Shown: piece after piece, positions 7,884 to 16,426 of the stretch
Numbering within the stretch: position 1 is the stretch's first letter
Layout: every line of letters starts with the position of its first letter
From: Sporosarcina sp. FSL K6-1508
GTDB taxonomy: Bacteria; Bacillota; Bacilli; Bacillales_A; Planococcaceae
DNA: 64,000 bases
Direction: 5' to 3'
Assembly (NCBI RefSeq): GCF_038007465.1
Contig: NZ_JBBOXF010000001.1
Location: 2,367,001-2,431,000 of the forward strand
Notes under the pieces: model-generated
What the model was told of the DNA's origin: nothing
What the model saw: only the letters and a program-made list of their open reading frames with translations
The model's database searches: none
Made by a program: the position numbers and the translations under genes

Positions 7884-9320
7884 ATGTTGAAATTGAAAGA
7901 ACAAATGACAATGGATACACTGATAGAGGAAATTACGGACTATGTTTTAAATAAAGAAATTACAAGCGAGGAAGCATATAAGACAGCACATAATGTGTTA
8001 ATAGATACAATCGGGTGTGGAATATTGGCATTAAGCTATCCGGAGTGTACGAAATTACTAGGACCTGTAGTACCGGGTACTATTGTTCCAAATGGCAGTC
8101 GTGTACCTGGTACATCGTATGTACTGGACCCGGTCCAAGGCGCATTTAATATTGGCTGCATGATACGATGGCTCGATTATAATGACACATGGTTAGCTGC
8201 TGAGTGGGGTCATCCGTCCGATAATTTAGGTGGCATTTTAGCTACAGCGGATTATCTAAGCCGTTTACGTCTCTCGGAAGGAAAAAAACCACTTGTTGTA
8301 CGTGATGTATTGGAAATGATGATTAAAGCACATGAAATTCAAGGCGTACTGGCATTAGATAATAGTTTGAATCGTGTTGGACTTGACCATGTTCATTTCG
8401 TCAAAATTGCTACAACTGCGGTCGTCACCAAAATGCTTGGCGGGGGACGTACAGAAATAAATAATGCGTTGACAAATGCCTGGATTGATGGCGCAAGCCT
8501 TAGAACGTATCGTCATGCACCTAATACCGGTTCACGAAAATCGTGGGCAGCAGGAGATGCAACGAGTAGGGGTGTACGACTGGCGATGATGGCAATGACA
8601 GGCGAAATGGGTTACCCGACAGCGCTATCCGCTCCGGAGTGGGGATTCCAAGATGTTTTATACAATCAAAAGGAATTAACACTGGCACGTTCTTTAGACT
8701 CTTATGTGATGGAGAATATACTGTTTAAAGTATCGTATCCAGCCGAGTTCCATGCGCAAACAGCGGCGGAATGTGCCATTATCCTGCATCAGGAGATAAA
8801 GGAGCGACTTGATGATATTGAAAAAATTACAATCACGACACATGAATCTGCTATTCGGATTATCGATAAAGTAGGTCCGCTCAACAACCCTGCTGACCGT
8901 GACCATTGCATCCAATACATTACGGCACTTGGTTTACTATATGGCGATGTTGTTGCAGATCATTATGAAGATGACGTGGCAAATGACTCACGAATCGATC
9001 AATTAAGAAATAAAATGATTGTCGTAGAGGACGAGCAGTATAGTAAAGATTATCTCGATCCGAGCAAGCGCTCGATCGCCAATGCTGTTCAAGTTACATT
9101 TAAAGACGGTTCCACAACAGAGAAAGTTGTAAGTGAGTATCCGCTTGGTCATCGCTTTAGAAGAGAGGAAGCTATTCCTCAAATACGCGAGAAATTTTCG
9201 GCTACATTGATGACTCATTACCCTGAAAAGAAGCGAACAGAAATAGAAGTGGCGTGCGAAAGCCAAAGTAAGTTAGAACAGATGAACGTCAAAGAATTTG
9301 TCGACTTATTTTTGCTTTAA
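7884..9320 (+). CDS. prpD: 2-methylcitrate dehydratase (MmgE/PrpD family)
   Basis: 478 residues, start ATG with GGAAAGGAAGAG upstream. It has the PrpD/MmgE all-helical N-terminal domain with HNVLIDTIGCGILAL, the segment RWLDYNDTWLAAEWGHPSDN near residues 93-112 and SYPAEFHAQTAAECA near residue 290. The family's usual length is about 470-485. It dehydrates 2-methylcitrate to 2-methyl-cis-aconitate, which an aconitase then hydrates; no aconitase gene is in the window. It lies between methylcitrate synthase and methylisocitrate lyase, 82 bases after the former and 18 before the latter, so it is the second gene of the operon. Confidence 0.92.
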   Translation: MLKLKEQMTMDTLIEEITDYVLNKEITSEEAYKTAHNVLIDTIGCGILALSYPECTKLLGPVVPGTIVPNGSRVPGTSYVLDPVQGAFNIGCMIRWLDYNDTWLAAEWGHPSDNLGGILATADYLSRLRLSEGKKPLVVRDVLEMMIKAHEIQGVLALDNSLNRVGLDHVHFVKIATTAVVTKMLGGGRTEINNALTNAWIDGASLRTYRHAPNTGSRKSWAAGDATSRGVRLAMMAMTGEMGYPTALSAPEWGFQDVLYNQKELTLARSLDSYVMENILFKVSYPAEFHAQTAAECAIILHQEIKERLDDIEKITITTHESAIRIIDKVGPLNNPADRDHCIQYITALGLLYGDVVADHYEDDVANDSRIDQLRNKMIVVEDEQYSKDYLDPSKRSIANAVQVTFKDGSTTEKVVSEYPLGHRFRREEAIPQIREKFSATLMTHYPEKKRTEIEVACESQSKLEQMNVKEFVDLFLL

Positions 9321-9338
9321 GAGAGGAGGGAAATGACA

Positions 9339-10247
9339 ATGGCATGGATTGTTGATCAACAATCATCACAAGAGACATTAGCTAAGAAATTCTATTCAAT
9401 CATGCATGCATCAGGAATCGTTCAAATCCCTGGTGCGCATGATGCGATGGCAGGGCTTATTGCACGGGATGCCGGATTTTCTGCACTATATTTATCGGGG
9501 GCCGCCTATACGGCTAGTCGTGGTTTACCAGACTTAGGGATTGTGACGTCAACTGAAGTTGCGGAGCGAGCAAGAGATATAGTGCGTGCTACCGATTTAC
9601 CGCTGCTTGTTGATATCGATACAGGTTTTGGTGGTGTATTGAATGTAGCAAGGACAGCCCGTGAAATGGTAGAAGCGAATGTCGCAGCAGTACAATTAGA
9701 GGACCAACAGTTACCTAAGAAATGTGGCCATTTGAATGGAAAGAACTTGGTTTCTACTGAAGAAATGGTGCAGAAAATAGTAGTGTTGAAACAGGTTGCA
9801 CCGACACTTCTTATTGTTGCGAGAACAGATGCGCGCGCAGTGGAAGGTTTAGAGCAAGCGATTGATAGAGCGAAGGCATATGTGGAAGCGGGTGCGGATG
9901 CTATTTTCCCGGAAGCTCTTCAATCAGAAGAGGAATTCAGACTGTTTGCCAAAGAGATTTCGGTTCCTTTGCTTGCAAACATGACTGAGTTTGGAAAAAC
10001 ACCCTATTATAGCGCCGATGAATTTGCTGAAATGGGTTTCCAAATGGTAATTTACCCAGTCACATCATTAAGAGTTGCTGCCAAAGCCTATGAACGTATT
10101 TTTGAGAAAATCATCAATGAGGGCTCACAAGAACAAGCACTTTCTGATATGCAAACGAGAAGTGAATTATACGTTACTATTTCTTATGATGAATTTGAAG
10201 CATTGGACGAGTCAATAGCGAAGACCGTATTAACAAAAGAGCAGTAA
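9339..10247 (+). CDS. prpB: 2-methylisocitrate lyase
   Basis: 302 residues from ATG 9339, nine bases after GGAGG; the ATG at 9333 is too close to that site. The ICL/PEP-mutase fold is clear: GAHDAMAGLIARDAGF, YLSGAAYTASRGLPDLG, LLVDIDTGFGG (metal-binding Asp), and EDQQLPKKCGHLNGK, which carries the catalytic KKCGH loop. TEFGKTPYY near residue 210 is a typical C-terminal signature. It splits 2-methylisocitrate into pyruvate and succinate, the last step of the methylcitrate cycle, and is very similar to B. subtilis MmgF (YqiQ). It is the last gene of the mmgD operon, followed by a terminator. Confidence 0.95.
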   Translation: MAWIVDQQSSQETLAKKFYSIMHASGIVQIPGAHDAMAGLIARDAGFSALYLSGAAYTASRGLPDLGIVTSTEVAERARDIVRATDLPLLVDIDTGFGGVLNVARTAREMVEANVAAVQLEDQQLPKKCGHLNGKNLVSTEEMVQKIVVLKQVAPTLLIVARTDARAVEGLEQAIDRAKAYVEAGADAIFPEALQSEEEFRLFAKEISVPLLANMTEFGKTPYYSADEFAEMGFQMVIYPVTSLRVAAKAYERIFEKIINEGSQEQALSDMQTRSELYVTISYDEFEALDESIAKTVLTKEQ

Positions 10248-10258
10248 TACTGAATAGC

Positions 10259-10321
10259 GGCGATGATTCGTTCTTTAAGGCATGGAGGTAAGGCCTGCTG
10301 GAGAATGGATCATCGCCTTTT
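10259..10321 (+). terminator. Terminator after prpB
   Basis: GGCGATGATTC/GATCATCGCC stem with a long inner loop, followed by TTTTC. It closes the methylcitrate operon. Confidence 0.65.
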
Positions 10322-10349
10322 CACATTATCAAAAGGTGGATGATGAGAA

Positions 10350-12122
10350 ATGGTAAAAGAAGATTATTATAGGGTTAAAGAATGGATGAGCGAATATCCG
10401 CAAGTGTTGACAAAGGACCTTGAAATCGGAGAAACATTACGTTTGCTCTCCGAAGGACATTGTTCGGAACTGCCAGTTGTGGATCATGAACGACTAATCG
10501 GAGTCGTCACAATAGGGGATTGCTTTGCTACTATTAAGAGTGGAATAGGTTGGAATGAACCGATTAACTCTATTATTAGTGCAGTCTTCCAATCGGTGAA
10601 TGAAGATTTCTCCGTGAAGCAATTGGATGGATGTCCAACCTATGTCGTATGTGAGAAGACAGGCATGCTCCAAGGAGTAATCACACAAATAGAACTGCTG
10701 AAGATTAATCAAGCCCTTTTTCAACGACTTGAAAAATCAAAGGAGACAATCGAGTGGTATACACTATGTTTTGATACGGCTTATGAAGGATTGACGATTG
10801 TAGATGAAGCTGGTGTGATTCAATTGTTCAATGAAAACTATAGCCGCTATGTTGGCGTGACAAAGGAGGAGGCTATTGGCCTTCCAGTAGAAAATGTTAT
10901 TGAGAATACAAGGATACCAATTGTCCTTAGAACGGGTATCCCTGAGCGTAATCAAATCCATTGGCTGCAGGGGCAAAAAATGGTTGTTCACCGAATGCCG
11001 ATTTGGAAAAATGGTCGTATTGTTGGGGCCGTCGGTATGCTTATTTATGAAGGCGTTTCTGAAGTCCAGCAAATTATCACTCAAATAGATTTGTTAGAGC
11101 AACGAAAAGGGAGTGAAACGTCGATTGAGGTGGGTAAAGTTGCTGCACAGAAACGGTTCACTTTTGAAGATATTCTCGGAGAGAGTCCCGCGATATCTAA
11201 TACAAAGAAGCTTGCAAGAAAGGCAGCACAGTCTAAGGCTCCCGTTTTGATCACTGGGGAAAGTGGTGTTGGAAAAGAGCAATTTGCAAGGGCGATACAT
11301 GATACGGGTAAGATGAGCAGTGGACGTTTTATCAGTGTTAATTGTGCAGCGATTCCCGAGAACTTAATCGAATCAGAGTTATTTGGCTATATGGAAGGTG
11401 CGTTTACAGGTGCGAAAAAAGGAGGGAAACCAGGGAAATTTGAGCTTGCTCACATGGGGACAATTTTCTTGGATGAAATTGGTGACATGCCTCTTGCGAC
11501 ACAGGTGAAAATTCTTAGGGTGATTCAGGAAAAAGAGGTGGAACGGATTGGTGGAACTGAACCGATTCAGGTCCAGTTTCGGATTATTACAGCTACAAAT
11601 AAAAATCTTGAAAAAATGGTGAGGGAAGGCGAGTTTAGAGAAGATTTATATTATCGGCTTCACGTGATCCCCTTGAATATTCCTCCACTTAGGGAGCGGA
11701 AAAGCGATATCCCACTGATTATTTCCGAACAGCTACCAACTCTTTGTCAAATGTACGATAGTGAGGGGAAAACGATTGATAAGGAAGTCATGCAACTATT
11801 CTTTCGATATCATTGGCCAGGGAATGTACGCGAGTTAATTAATGTATTGGAAAGATTATTTGCTTTGACAAGCGAATCCCATATTAAAATGAGTGATTTA
11901 CCAACCGAATTTTTTCGAATAGAAAAGAAACAAGAATATATGACTATTCCCTCGTCGTTAAGCGCAAGAAATGAAGTAAGACAACTTGTGCATGAGGAAG
12001 AAGAGAAGAATATCATTGAAAAAGTATTAGGAGAAGTAAGTGGAAACAAGTCGGAAGCGGCTAAACGTCTCGGCATCACAAGAGCAACCCTTTATAATAA
12101 ATTATCTCGTTATCAGCTATAA
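10350..12122 (+). CDS. Sigma-54-dependent transcriptional activator (CBS-PAS-AAA+-Fis)
   Basis: 590 residues. Residues about 8-120 look like a CBS pair (LSEGHCSELPVVDHERLIGVVTIGDC) and about 125-245 a PAS domain (AYEGLTIVDEAGVIQLFNENYSRYVG). The AAA+ domain (about 270-500) has Walker A GESGVGKE, the sigma-54 contact motif GAFTGA, Walker B TIFLDEIGDM and an arginine-finger region LYYRLHVIPL. A Fis-type HTH ends the protein (NKSEAAKRLGITRATLYNKL). It hydrolyses ATP to open SigL promoters. The CBS pair suggests sensing of an adenosyl compound (ATP, AMP, SAM), and PAS another small ligand. Position between the methylcitrate operon and a SigL promoter suggests it controls the valine-degradation operon. 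It is related in architecture to BkdR, but the CBS addition makes the exact ortholog unclear. Confidence 0.92.
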   Translation: MVKEDYYRVKEWMSEYPQVLTKDLEIGETLRLLSEGHCSELPVVDHERLIGVVTIGDCFATIKSGIGWNEPINSIISAVFQSVNEDFSVKQLDGCPTYVVCEKTGMLQGVITQIELLKINQALFQRLEKSKETIEWYTLCFDTAYEGLTIVDEAGVIQLFNENYSRYVGVTKEEAIGLPVENVIENTRIPIVLRTGIPERNQIHWLQGQKMVVHRMPIWKNGRIVGAVGMLIYEGVSEVQQIITQIDLLEQRKGSETSIEVGKVAAQKRFTFEDILGESPAISNTKKLARKAAQSKAPVLITGESGVGKEQFARAIHDTGKMSSGRFISVNCAAIPENLIESELFGYMEGAFTGAKKGGKPGKFELAHMGTIFLDEIGDMPLATQVKILRVIQEKEVERIGGTEPIQVQFRIITATNKNLEKMVREGEFREDLYYRLHVIPLNIPPLRERKSDIPLIISEQLPTLCQMYDSEGKTIDKEVMQLFFRYHWPGNVRELINVLERLFALTSESHIKMSDLPTEFFRIEKKQEYMTIPSSLSARNEVRQLVHEEEEKNIIEKVLGEVSGNKSEAAKRLGITRATLYNKLSRYQL

Positions 12123-12140
12123 ATGCAAACAGCTAAGTAG

Positions 12141-12182
12141 AAGCGTCAACTTGTCTAGTCACTTAGACAGTTGGCGCTTTCC
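12141..12182. promoter_or_regulatory. Long inverted repeat: terminator and/or activator-binding site
   Basis: AAGCGTCAACTTGTCTA pairs with TAGACAGTTGGCGCTT, giving a 16-base-pair stem with one G.T pair and one bulge. It lies 20 bases after the activator stop codon, with only three Ts behind it. Its centre is about 87 bases upstream of the expected start of the sigma-54 promoter, the usual distance for an enhancer (UAS). Either or both roles fit. Confidence 0.5.
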
Positions 12183-12219
12183 ATAGCATAGAAACAACTG
12201 TGTTCCGTCCGAAATTTAA

Positions 12220-12236
12220 TTGGCATGCAACTTGCA
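12220..12236 (+). promoter_or_regulatory. Sigma-54 (-24/-12) promoter
   Basis: TTGGCATGCAACTTGCA has the invariant GG (12222-12223) and GC (12234-12235) ten bases apart and matches TGGCAY-N5-TTGCA. It lies about 30 bases ahead of the acyl-CoA dehydrogenase start and 100 bases after an AAA+ activator gene. Confidence 0.9.
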
Positions 12237-12266
12237 ATATATAACATTGAATGGAGGGAATGAGAA

Positions 12267-13994
12267 ATGGAGCAGATACAACACTTAATCTCAGATACTA
12301 ATTTAACAAATAGTAGTATGACTTATTCCTATTTTACACCCGAAGATTTTACAGACGACTATGAAATGATTGCTAAAACAACCAAACAATTTCTGAAACT
12401 GGACGTGAAGCCTCAACTTGAAAAAGGTTTGTCGATAGAAAATCAAGATGTTCGCGTACTTTTTGAAAAAGCTGGGGATATCGGTCTTCTTGGTATTGAA
12501 GTCCCGGAAGCCTATGGTGGTTTTGAGTTAGGGAAAATGGTTGCAGGTCTCGTTGCAGAAATAATGGGTGCGGCCGGCTCATTTAGCGTTTCGTTTAATA
12601 TTCATGTTGGTGTTGGTACATTGCCATATGTCTATTTTGGTACAGAAGCCCAAAAGGAAAAGTACTTACCGAAATTGACAAGTGGGGAATGGATTGGCGC
12701 TTACGCCTTGACAGAGTCGAATGCAGGGTCGGATGCTTTGAATTCGAAAACAACTGCCGTCTTGAACAAAGAAGGGACGGATTGGATATTGAATGGTGAA
12801 AAGCAATGGATAACGAATGCCCATCTCGCTGATTGTTACGTAGTGTTTGGAAAAATAGCCGAAGGTATGACTGCATTTATCGTAGAGCGAACATTTGAAG
12901 GTGTGTCAGTTGGACCAGAGGAAAAAAAGATGGGGATTAACGGTTCTTCTACTGCTACTCTTATTTTGGAAGACGTCAAAATACCTGTTGGAAACGTCCT
13001 GGGGGAAATTGGGAAAGGGCATCATATTGCTTTGAATATTTTAAATATGGCTCGTTTGAAACTTGCATTTGCCAATATCGGAACGGCAAAGCATGCATTA
13101 CATCTATCAGTAGCTTATGCGAAAGAGCGAAAGCAATTCAGCAAAGCATTGATTGGCTTCACGATGATCCAAGAAAAGGTAGCCAATATGGCAGTACGAA
13201 TCTTCGGTGCAGAAAGTGCGGCATACCGAACAGCGGGGGAAATGGATGAAGCGCTTCAATCGGTTGATTCGGTAGAGGAGTTAGTAAGAATTGTCGCTGA
13301 CTTCATGGTTGATTGTGCAATGAATAAAGTGAATAGTTCAGAAGCCCTTGATTATATTGTTGACGAGGCAGTGCAAATCCACGGGGGATATGGTTATATG
13401 CAGGAATATGAAGTAGAAAATTTATATCGCGATGCACGAATCAATCGAATTTTCGAAGGGACGAATGAAATTAATCGTCTTGCAATTGCTAAAGGTTTAC
13501 TGAAAAAAATCGAAAAGGGGCAACTATGGTCTGCAAAAAACGAAGTGGACAATCGGGCGCATGCTTTGACGCGGCAATACGACTACTTAGTAAAGGCGAA
13601 ACAACTTATCGGAGTCGTCGTGAAAGCGCTTGCTGGACCTTTAGGGAAATCAATTGATGAGGAACAAGAGTATTTGGGATTACTATCCAGTATGAATGAA
13701 AGGCTATTCATCATGGAATCTGCGTTGCTAAGGACTGAGAAGGCACTAATTAAAAATGGGGAATCCAAGGAAAAAAGGAAGTTGCTAATGTCCGATGTCA
13801 TTTGTGAAGAGGGGTATCGCAGTATTCAAACAGCAGCAATTTCGTTTGTATCAAGTGCTCTTACTGATGAGGAAAGTCGTGGGCTTATGCTGATGGAAAT
13901 TCAAGCAATCTCAGCCCCGCTTTACAGTAATATGTTTATCAAGAAGAGAGAAATTGTTCAAGGAATAATAGAAAGCGCTCGATATAGCGTCTAA
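12267..13994 (+). CDS. Acyl-CoA dehydrogenase (FadE-like, long form)
   Basis: 575 residues, start ATG with TGGAGGGAATGAGAA upstream. The ACAD core occupies residues about 30-410: GDIGLLGIEVPEAYGG, the FAD/substrate motif YALTESNAGSDA, WITNAHLADCYVVFG, and the terminal signature VDEAVQIHGGYGYMQEYEVENLYRDARINRIFEGTNEINRL (catalytic Glu in EGTNEI). A helical C-terminal extension of about 150 residues, like B. subtilis FadE/YusJ and VLCAD, follows. It oxidises an acyl-CoA to the 2-enoyl-CoA with FAD. Being first in the SigL operon with mmsB and mmsA points to isobutyryl-CoA, though the long form is more usual for longer chains; substrate is inference. Confidence 0.88.
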   Translation: MEQIQHLISDTNLTNSSMTYSYFTPEDFTDDYEMIAKTTKQFLKLDVKPQLEKGLSIENQDVRVLFEKAGDIGLLGIEVPEAYGGFELGKMVAGLVAEIMGAAGSFSVSFNIHVGVGTLPYVYFGTEAQKEKYLPKLTSGEWIGAYALTESNAGSDALNSKTTAVLNKEGTDWILNGEKQWITNAHLADCYVVFGKIAEGMTAFIVERTFEGVSVGPEEKKMGINGSSTATLILEDVKIPVGNVLGEIGKGHHIALNILNMARLKLAFANIGTAKHALHLSVAYAKERKQFSKALIGFTMIQEKVANMAVRIFGAESAAYRTAGEMDEALQSVDSVEELVRIVADFMVDCAMNKVNSSEALDYIVDEAVQIHGGYGYMQEYEVENLYRDARINRIFEGTNEINRLAIAKGLLKKIEKGQLWSAKNEVDNRAHALTRQYDYLVKAKQLIGVVVKALAGPLGKSIDEEQEYLGLLSSMNERLFIMESALLRTEKALIKNGESKEKRKLLMSDVICEEGYRSIQTAAISFVSSALTDEESRGLMLMEIQAISAPLYSNMFIKKREIVQGIIESARYSV

Positions 13995-14012
13995 AGAATG
14001 GGGGATTCGATG

Positions 14013-14912
14013 ATGAAAATTGGCATGATCGGCTTAGGAAATATGGGAATGCCTATGGCGAAAAACTTACTGGAATCTGGATTCACTGTTTATGGAAATG
14101 ACCGAAGTGAATCAGCGGAAACTGTATTTCAGCAAGCGGGCGGAATAATTGGTCTTTCTGCAATACAAATGGCAGGATGTTGCGCTATTATTTTGACGAG
14201 TTTACCGTCAACAGCCGCGGTGGAATCAGTTTACTTAGGAGAAGCAGGGTTGATTCACCAAAGCGATGAAAATATTCTTTTGATTGATACGAGCACTGTT
14301 TCGCCGGAAGTGAATCGCCGCATAAGCGAGGAAGCACAAACGAAAGGAGTTGCTTATTTAGCAGCACCAGTCAGCGGGGGTGTGATAGGTGCCGAAAATC
14401 GGACACTGACATTTATGGTTGGTGGCCGAGCGGTGGACTATGAGCGTTCATTACCGATTATTTCAGTACTAGGCGAAAACTTGTTTCATGTGAATGAGCG
14501 AATTGACAGTGGGACAATCGCAAAATTAATTAATAATCTGCTTATCGGTTTCTATACTGCCGGGGTAAGTGAAGCGTTGGCATTAGCAAATGAAAATGGA
14601 ATGGATATGGACAAGCTTTTTGATATGTTAAATGTCAGTTATGGACAGAGTCGAATATATGAACGGAATTTCAAATCATTTATCGCGAATGAAGTGTATG
14701 AACCGGGATTTGCGCTGAAGTTATTACGAAAAGATATGGGATTCGCATTGCAATTGGCAGAGAGTAATCAGTTGCATCTCCCAATCAGCCAAGCCCTTTT
14801 GGCAGTTTATGAAGAAGCGGAACATGAGGGATTAGCGGAAGAGGATATGTCAGCTTTGTATAAAAGAATTGGACATCAAAAAATAGCATTTACAATAGGG
14901 GGATTGAAATAA
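14013..14912 (+). CDS. mmsB: 3-hydroxyisobutyrate dehydrogenase
   Basis: 299 residues from the ATG at 14013, seven bases after GGGGGA; earlier in-frame ATGs at 13998 and 14010 fit the ribosome site less well. The Rossmann start IGMIGLGNMGMPMAKNL binds NAD(P). The substrate-binding VSGGVIGAENRTLTFMVGG and the catalytic-lysine region GTIAKLINNLLIGF (Lys near 170) are typical of the beta-hydroxyacid dehydrogenase family. It oxidises 3-hydroxyisobutyrate to methylmalonate semialdehyde in valine breakdown. The mmsA gene follows directly, its ATG abutting this stop codon, so the two are translationally coupled and under the SigL promoter. Confidence 0.9.
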   Translation: MKIGMIGLGNMGMPMAKNLLESGFTVYGNDRSESAETVFQQAGGIIGLSAIQMAGCCAIILTSLPSTAAVESVYLGEAGLIHQSDENILLIDTSTVSPEVNRRISEEAQTKGVAYLAAPVSGGVIGAENRTLTFMVGGRAVDYERSLPIISVLGENLFHVNERIDSGTIAKLINNLLIGFYTAGVSEALALANENGMDMDKLFDMLNVSYGQSRIYERNFKSFIANEVYEPGFALKLLRKDMGFALQLAESNQLHLPISQALLAVYEEAEHEGLAEEDMSALYKRIGHQKIAFTIGGLK

Positions 14913-16373
14913 ATGACTACAACAACTATAAAGCAAATGAAAAATTGGATTAACGGTGAATGGGTGGACTCAGCTGGTACTGAAACGGAAACAATCTCCA
15001 ATCCGGCAACAGGTGAAACAATTGCTTATGTGCCACTATCTACAAAGAAAGACGTCGATGCTGCAGTGGAAGTGGCAAAACAAGCTTTTCTATCGTGGGC
15101 CGATATACCAGTCCCGAACCGTGCACGTCTTCTGTTTACTTACTTGCAAAAGTTGGAGGAACATAAAGAGGAGTTAGCACAGATTATTACGATGGAAAGC
15201 GGAAAAACATTGACAGATGCTAGAGGGGAAGTGCAAAGAGGGATTGAGGTAGTTGAACTTGCTACGTCAGCGCCTAGCATGATGATGGGAGAGGCTCTAC
15301 CAAATATGGCTACCGGTATTGACGGATCTGTCTGGCGCTACCCGATTGGAGTTGTCGCAGGGATAACGCCATTTAATTTCCCGATGATGGTGCCCCTCTG
15401 GATGTTTCCACTCGCTATTGCTTGCGGGAATACATTTGTACTGAAAGCATCTGAAAGAACGCCCGTTTTAGCTGGACATCTTGTTGAATTATTTCACGAA
15501 TCCGGTTTTCCGAAAGGTGTACTAAGTTTGGTGCATGGGGGAAAAGAAGTGGTGAACGGTTTACTGGAACACCCAGATGTCAAAGCAATTTCTTTCGTTG
15601 GATCAGAACCGGTTGCAAAACATGTGTATGAAACGGGTACGAAATACGGTAAACGTGTCCAGGCGCTTGCTGGTGCAAAGAACCATGCGGTTGTCATGGC
15701 GGACTGTCATCTCGAAAAAACGGTTCAAGGAGTTATTGGTGCAGCGTTTGGCAGTAGCGGTGAGCGTTGTATGGCTTGTTCGGTCGTTGCAGTTGTTGAT
15801 GAAGTTGCAGATGATTTTATGGAGCTACTTGTTGCAAAAACGCGTGAATTATCAGTAGGAGATGGACGTTATGAAGAGAACTTTGTCGGCCCCCTTATTC
15901 GCAAATCGCATAAAGAACGTGTGCTTAGTTATATAGAGAGTGGTATAGCTGAAGGGGCTTCGCTGATTGTCGATGGTCGAGAAATAGATAGTCAACTGGC
16001 AGAAGGAAACTATCTCGGAGCGACTATTTTTGATAACGTGAACAACGAAATGAAAATCTGGCAGGAAGAACTCTTTGCTCCAGTGTTAAGCATTGTGCGT
16101 GTGAAGGATTTAGAAGAGGGAATTGCGCTGACAAATCAATCGAAGTTTGCCAATGGAGCGGTCATTTATACGGGAAGTGGTAAAAGCGCACAAACGTTTC
16201 GTGAAAAAATTGATGCGGGTATGATTGGAGTAAATGTGAATGTACCTGCACCAATGGCATTCTTCTCTTTTGCCGGTAACAAATCTTCATTCTACGGAGA
16301 TCTAGGCACAAATGGGAAAGACGGGGTACAGTTTTATACGCGTAAAAAAGTTGTAACGGAGCGCTGGTTCTAA
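14913..16373 (+). CDS. mmsA: Methylmalonate-semialdehyde dehydrogenase (CoA-acylating)
   Basis: 486 residues, starting right after the mmsB stop with GGGGGATTGAAATAA as ribosome site. ALDH fold: VAGITPFNFPMMVPLWMFP, the NAD site FVGSEPVAKHVYE, and the catalytic Cys in GSSGERCMACSVVAVV (about 285). The MMSDH subgroup lacks the general-base Glu of other ALDHs, and LAGAKNHAVVMADC at that position agrees. It converts methylmalonate semialdehyde to propionyl-CoA and CO2, feeding the methylcitrate operon upstream. It is distinct from myo-inositol IolA only by context. It is last in the SigL operon; a bidirectional terminator follows. Confidence 0.92.
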   Translation: MTTTTIKQMKNWINGEWVDSAGTETETISNPATGETIAYVPLSTKKDVDAAVEVAKQAFLSWADIPVPNRARLLFTYLQKLEEHKEELAQIITMESGKTLTDARGEVQRGIEVVELATSAPSMMMGEALPNMATGIDGSVWRYPIGVVAGITPFNFPMMVPLWMFPLAIACGNTFVLKASERTPVLAGHLVELFHESGFPKGVLSLVHGGKEVVNGLLEHPDVKAISFVGSEPVAKHVYETGTKYGKRVQALAGAKNHAVVMADCHLEKTVQGVIGAAFGSSGERCMACSVVAVVDEVADDFMELLVAKTRELSVGDGRYEENFVGPLIRKSHKERVLSYIESGIAEGASLIVDGREIDSQLAEGNYLGATIFDNVNNEMKIWQEELFAPVLSIVRVKDLEEGIALTNQSKFANGAVIYTGSGKSAQTFREKIDAGMIGVNVNVPAPMAFFSFAGNKSSFYGDLGTNGKDGVQFYTRKKVVTERWF

Positions 16374-16385
16374 GAAAGGAATGGA

Positions 16386-16422
16386 AAAAAGCCGAATTCC
16401 TTTTTGGGGGATTCGGCTTTCT
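16386..16422. terminator. Bidirectional terminator between mmsA and the hydrolase gene
   Basis: AAAAGCCGAAT/ATTCGGCTTT stem with T-runs on both strands, between convergent genes. Confidence 0.85.
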
Positions 16423-16426
16423 CTAA

